Source: Deinococcus indicus
GTDB lineage: Bacteria; Deinococcota; Deinococci; Deinococcales; Deinococcaceae
Direction: 5' to 3'
Length of the DNA stretch: 64,000 nucleotides
NCBI RefSeq assembly: GCF_002198095.1
Contig: NZ_NHMK01000008.1
Location: 10,001 to 74,000 of the forward strand
The notes beneath the pieces are model-generated. The model saw nothing but the letters and a program-made list of their open reading frames with translations, ran no database searches and had not been told where the DNA came from. Positions 61,297 to 64,000 of this stretch are shown here, in pieces; position 1 is the stretch's first letter; every line of letters starts with the position of its first letter. The translations under genes were made by a program, and so were the position numbers.

Positions 61297-62964
61297 ATTT
61301 CCCAGGTTCGTCCCAGGCCCGCTGCCTCCAACTCACTGACGCCCGCGCAGGCGCTCCGGGCGTTCTCATGGTCCCGTGGCTGGCTGCTGGCGGCGCTGGT
61401 CCTGACCCAGTCCCTGACGCTGCTGGTGGCCCTCTGGAGCGACCGGCAGGGGTCCGAACAGACCGTGAAGTCCCAGGCGCAGGGGTCGCTGGAGCAGCTG
61501 GCGCGGGTCGCGTCCGAGAACGTCGCCGGGTACCTCCAGTTCGCGTCGCAGATCGTGCAGATCAACCGCGCGAACATGGTCAGCGGCCTGCTCAGCGCCG
61601 ACGACGCGGCCGGGCAACTCCTGAACTTCCAGGCGCTGCTGACCAGCGTGCCGCAACTGAACGGCGTGCTGGTCGGCCACAGCGACGGCCGCTTCGTGTT
61701 CCTGCGCCGCGACGGCCCGGACAGCCTGGGGCGCTTCTCCCGCGTGATCGAGGTCCGCCCGGAACGGCGCGTGCTGACCAGCACCTACGACGCGCGGGGC
61801 GTCCTGACCGGCCAGTCGGCGCAGCCGGACCCGTACGACCCGCGCGAGCGGCCCTGGTACCGGCAGGCGCAGGCGGCCGCCGGGCAGGTCATCTGGACCG
61901 ACCCGTACGTGTTCGCGTCGTCCGGGCAGCCCGGCGTGACGGTCGCGTCGGCCCTGTCCACGCCGGGCGGCGCGGTCGTGATCGGCGCGGACGTGCAGCT
62001 GCGGCAACTCGCCGAGTTCCTGCAGGGCGTGCAGATCAGCCCGAACGGACGGGCGTTCGTCACGGACGAGCGCGGGCACGCCATCGCCACCTCACGCGCG
62101 TGGCCCGGCGCGGCCGGGACGGGCAGCATCCCGCTGCTGCGGGACGTGGCCGACCCGGCGCTGCGGGCGCTGCTGGACCGGGAGGCGCGCCCCGCCCTCG
62201 CGCCGGGCACGCACTGGTACGACGTGTCCGGGCAGCAGTTCGCCGCCGTGATCCGCCCCGTCGAGGTGCAGCCCGGCGTGACCTGGATGGTCGGCGTGTA
62301 CGCCCCCACCACCGACTTCACGTCCGGCCTGAGCGGCAACCGGCGCCCACTGGTCTTCGTGCTGCTGGTCAGTCTGGTCGGCAGTCTGCTGGCGTGGCCG
62401 GTCGTGCTGCGCGCCACGCGCCCGCTGGTCGAGTTGCAGCGGCAGGCGACCACCGATTACCTGACGGGCCTGCCCAACCGCGCGAGCTTCGTCGCGCAGC
62501 TCGAGGAATCCCTGCGCGAACCGGGGCAGGGCGCGCTGGGACTGGCCGTGTTCGACCTGGACGGCTTCAAGGCCGTGAACGACACCTTCGGGCACCACGC
62601 GGGCGACGAGGTGCTGCACGCGGTGGGCGCGCGGATGCTCGCGGCGCTGCGGGCCGGCGACACGCTGGGCCGGCTGGGCGGCGACGAGTTCGCGCTGCTG
62701 GTGCAGGCCACGTCCCGCGAGGAAGTCCGCCTGCGGGTCGAGGGCGTGCTCGAAGCCGTCGCCCGCCGCCCGGTCGTCGTGGACGGCGTGGCGCACGCAC
62801 TGGCCTCCACCGCCGGACTGGCGTTCCTGGACCTGCACGAGGGCGCCCTGAGCAGCGATCAGTGGCTGGCGCGGGCCGACACCGCCCTGATCCGCGGCAA
62901 ACGGCGCGGCAAGGGACGCGTGTGGGTGGAGGGCGAGGTCACCATGCCCACCCTGTTCCGCTGA
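61297..62964 (+). CDS. Membrane diguanylate cyclase, dCACHE sensor plus GGDEF
   Basis: A protein of about 555 residues that makes cyclic di-GMP in response to an outside ligand. An N-terminal membrane helix (RGWLLAALVLTQSLTLLVALW), a double CACHE sensor outside (about 70-340, with RPWYRQAQAAAGQVIWTDPY), a second helix (PLVFVLLVSLVGSLLAWPVVL) and a GGDEF domain with LTGLPNRASF and GGDEFALLV. Start problem: the frame has no ATG, GTG or TTG between the upstream stop (61234) and the GTG at 61426, which would cut off the first helix. I place the start at ATT 61297, preceded by GAGG, as the best guess; CTG 61336 is another option. Confidence 0.85.
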   Translation: MSQVRPRPAASNSLTPAQALRAFSWSRGWLLAALVLTQSLTLLVALWSDRQGSEQTVKSQAQGSLEQLARVASENVAGYLQFASQIVQINRANMVSGLLSADDAAGQLLNFQALLTSVPQLNGVLVGHSDGRFVFLRRDGPDSLGRFSRVIEVRPERRVLTSTYDARGVLTGQSAQPDPYDPRERPWYRQAQAAAGQVIWTDPYVFASSGQPGVTVASALSTPGGAVVIGADVQLRQLAEFLQGVQISPNGRAFVTDERGHAIATSRAWPGAAGTGSIPLLRDVADPALRALLDREARPALAPGTHWYDVSGQQFAAVIRPVEVQPGVTWMVGVYAPTTDFTSGLSGNRRPLVFVLLVSLVGSLLAWPVVLRATRPLVELQRQATTDYLTGLPNRASFVAQLEESLREPGQGALGLAVFDLDGFKAVNDTFGHHAGDEVLHAVGARMLAALRAGDTLGRLGGDEFALLVQATSREEVRLRVEGVLEAVARRPVVVDGVAHALASTAGLAFLDLHEGALSSDQWLARADTALIRGKRRGKGRVWVEGEVTMPTLFR

Positions 62965-62990
62965 GCGGACGCTGTGCGATGCTGGGCGGC

Positions 62991-63374
62991 ATGACGCAGA
63001 CGTTCACGGTGCAGGTGGCAGGATTCGGGGAGATCGAGGCGAGCAGCGGCGAGCGGCTGGTACGGGCGCTGGAACGCGGCGGGGTGGACATCCTGCACCG
63101 CTGCGGCGGCGTGGCGCGCTGCACGACCTGCCGCGTCACCTTCCAGGAAGGGGAACCGGACGCCATGACCGCCGCCGAATTCGACAAACTGACCGAGAAG
63201 GACCTGCTGGGTCAGGCGCGCCTGTCCTGCCAGATCGAGTGCGCGCCCGGCATGAGCGTCACGCCCCTCCAGACCGAGACGAGCAGCGGGCTGGAACGCG
63301 GCAAGGCGCCCGCCGAACAGATCGAACCCGACCCGGTCTGGACCACCCGGCCCGGCGCGTCCACCGAGGGCTGA
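62991..63374 (+). CDS. 2Fe-2S ferredoxin
   Basis: A 127-residue plant-type ferredoxin that carries single electrons to an unknown partner. Cluster ligands C38, C44 and C47 in HRCGGVARCTTCRVTF and C80 in RLSCQIEC give the pattern C-x5-C-x2-C-x32-C. A C-terminal tail of about 35 residues is Glu/Pro-rich. The start is 26 bases after the diguanylate cyclase stop. The stop TGA is the first triplet of a truncated repeat element. The long spacing before C80 and the tail resemble ferredoxins linked to Fe-S assembly or oxygenases. Confidence 0.92.
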   Translation: MTQTFTVQVAGFGEIEASSGERLVRALERGGVDILHRCGGVARCTTCRVTFQEGEPDAMTAAEFDKLTEKDLLGQARLSCQIECAPGMSVTPLQTETSSGLERGKAPAEQIEPDPVWTTRPGASTEG

Positions 63375-63396
63375 TCCGGACTCCGGTTGAATAGGC
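63372..63396. repeat. Truncated small repeat element, copy 11
   Basis: Only about 25 bp of the ATTGAAT-type end remain (TGATCCGGACTCCGGTTGAA and a few more bases). Its first triplet is the stop codon of the ferredoxin gene. Confidence 0.7.
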
Positions 63397-63501
63397 CTCC
63401 GCCAAGAGGCAGAACCGCCACGGGTGAGCCGCGAGGGCTGCGACCGCACGGTGAAGTCGAGGGGTCAACGGCTCCCGGCAGGACATGACAGCATGTGACC
63501 C

Positions 63502-64000
63502 GTGGATGCTGCTACCAAACAACGCCTCCTGCAACAGGAATTTGAAGCGTTGCGCCCCTCTGATGGCGGCGTATCGTGGGCGCCCCCTGAACTCCTGATC
63601 CCTGCATCCCAGGCCCTCAGGTTTCTCCGGCGCCTGGCGGAACTGGATATTGCCCTGCTCTCTGGCGTTGACCTGCTTGAACTTCAGCCGGACCATTCCG
63701 TCCTCGTGAGGGAAACCCGGCAGTTTCGGGAGGACCGTACTCTGAGGCTCACGGAGGCGGCGCGATTCGTTCAGAGTCACCTGACCGACTCTGAGGCGAT
63801 GATGTTTTCGTACGATGTCCTTGATGACATCCCATGGGGCGAGAGGGTGTCCATTCTGCGTGCGAAGCCCAGTCTCTGCGCTCAACTGACGTCAGAGGGG
63901 CAGGTCAAGGTGACAGTCACAGGCGCCGCCGCCCTTCGAGCATCGGCGGATCTGGTCTGGCATCACGTCAGACTCCTGAAGGTGCGTGTCGTGGGTGGCG
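63502..64000 (+). CDS. Unrecognised protein, truncated by the right edge
   Basis: An open frame from the GTG at 63502 through the window end (166 codons visible). It starts VDAATKQRLLQQEFEALRPS and continues with mixed helical and strand-like segments (QALRFLRRLAELDIALLSG, LTEAARFVQSHL, YDVLDDIPWGERVSIL). GC content is clearly lower than in the neighbouring genes and codon use is less biased, so it may be acquired. The opposite strand also has an open frame (63259-63885), but its composition is less protein-like. No family recognised. Confidence 0.6.
   Translation, partial: MDAATKQRLLQQEFEALRPSDGGVSWAPPELLIPASQALRFLRRLAELDIALLSGVDLLELQPDHSVLVRETRQFREDRTLRLTEAARFVQSHLTDSEAMMFSYDVLDDIPWGERVSILRAKPSLCAQLTSEGQVKVTVTGAAALRASADLVWHHVRLLKVRVVGG

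Noticed and set aside
63259..63885. Minus-strand frame of 208 codons at the right edge
   Set aside because: It overlaps the ferredoxin gene antisense and its translation looks less protein-like than the plus-strand frame starting at 63502.

Overview
This 64 kb window is high-GC DNA with the gene set and gene style of a Deinococcus chromosome. The signs are very high GC in third codon positions, many genes whose start codon lies 5-7 bases after a TANNNT -10 box (the leaderless style common in Deinococcus), a PhoB-type response regulator that resembles DrRRA of D. radiodurans, and a family of about 60-165 bp non-coding repeats like the small non-coding repeats described in that genus. I see no tRNA, rRNA, CRISPR array, transposase or prophage genes.

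Layout. 1-3.3 kb: a sugar dehydrogenase cut by the left edge, a small Pro-rich protein and two zinc metallopeptidases (YgjP-like, YpfJ-like). 3.3-7.2 kb: a ferric-iron ABC operon (binding protein, fused permease, ATPase). 7.3-8.3 kb: ddl. 8.6-12.7 kb: a peptide-type ABC transporter (binding protein and two permeases, no ATPases). 12.9-18.5 kb: small membrane protein plus ygfZ, then a tetrapyrrole cluster (hypothetical gene, cobA-hemD fusion, precorrin-2 dehydrogenase, hemA). 18.8-25.2 kb: P1-family peptidase, a TerC/Alx protein under a probable Mn riboswitch, the response regulator, an alpha/beta hydrolase without its nucleophile serine, and a sugar nucleotidyltransferase. 25.3-28.8 kb: yebC, an amidohydrolase, and a receiver-SARP regulator.

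28.9-31.4 kb is the compositional outlier: an AT-rich block of about 1.85 kb sits between two GC-rich gene ends. It encodes the C-terminal part of a protein with a glucosaminidase domain and a C39-like cysteine peptidase domain, followed with no gap by the start of a secreted protein. This looks like a swapped toxin-immunity type cassette acting on the cell wall.

31.5-51.5 kb is mostly housekeeping: alaS, a serine beta-lactamase-fold hydrolase, small operons with 4-base gene overlaps, sulfurtransferase and sufE in divergent orientation, rdgB, dacB, a four-cluster ferredoxin, rraA, xdhC, an enoyl-CoA hydratase and ruvX. 51.6-64 kb: a secreted isoamylase-type lipoprotein, an acyl-CoA ligase, an esterase, a secreted C39-like protein, a zinc-ribbon/HEPN-like protein, adenine deaminase, a dCACHE-GGDEF protein with no ordinary start codon, a 2Fe-2S ferredoxin and an unrecognised gene cut by the right edge.

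The most striking genome-scale pattern is the repeat family: 11 copies (plus two partial ones joined to full copies), of which eight have their terminal TGA (once TAA) serving as the stop codon of the adjacent gene.
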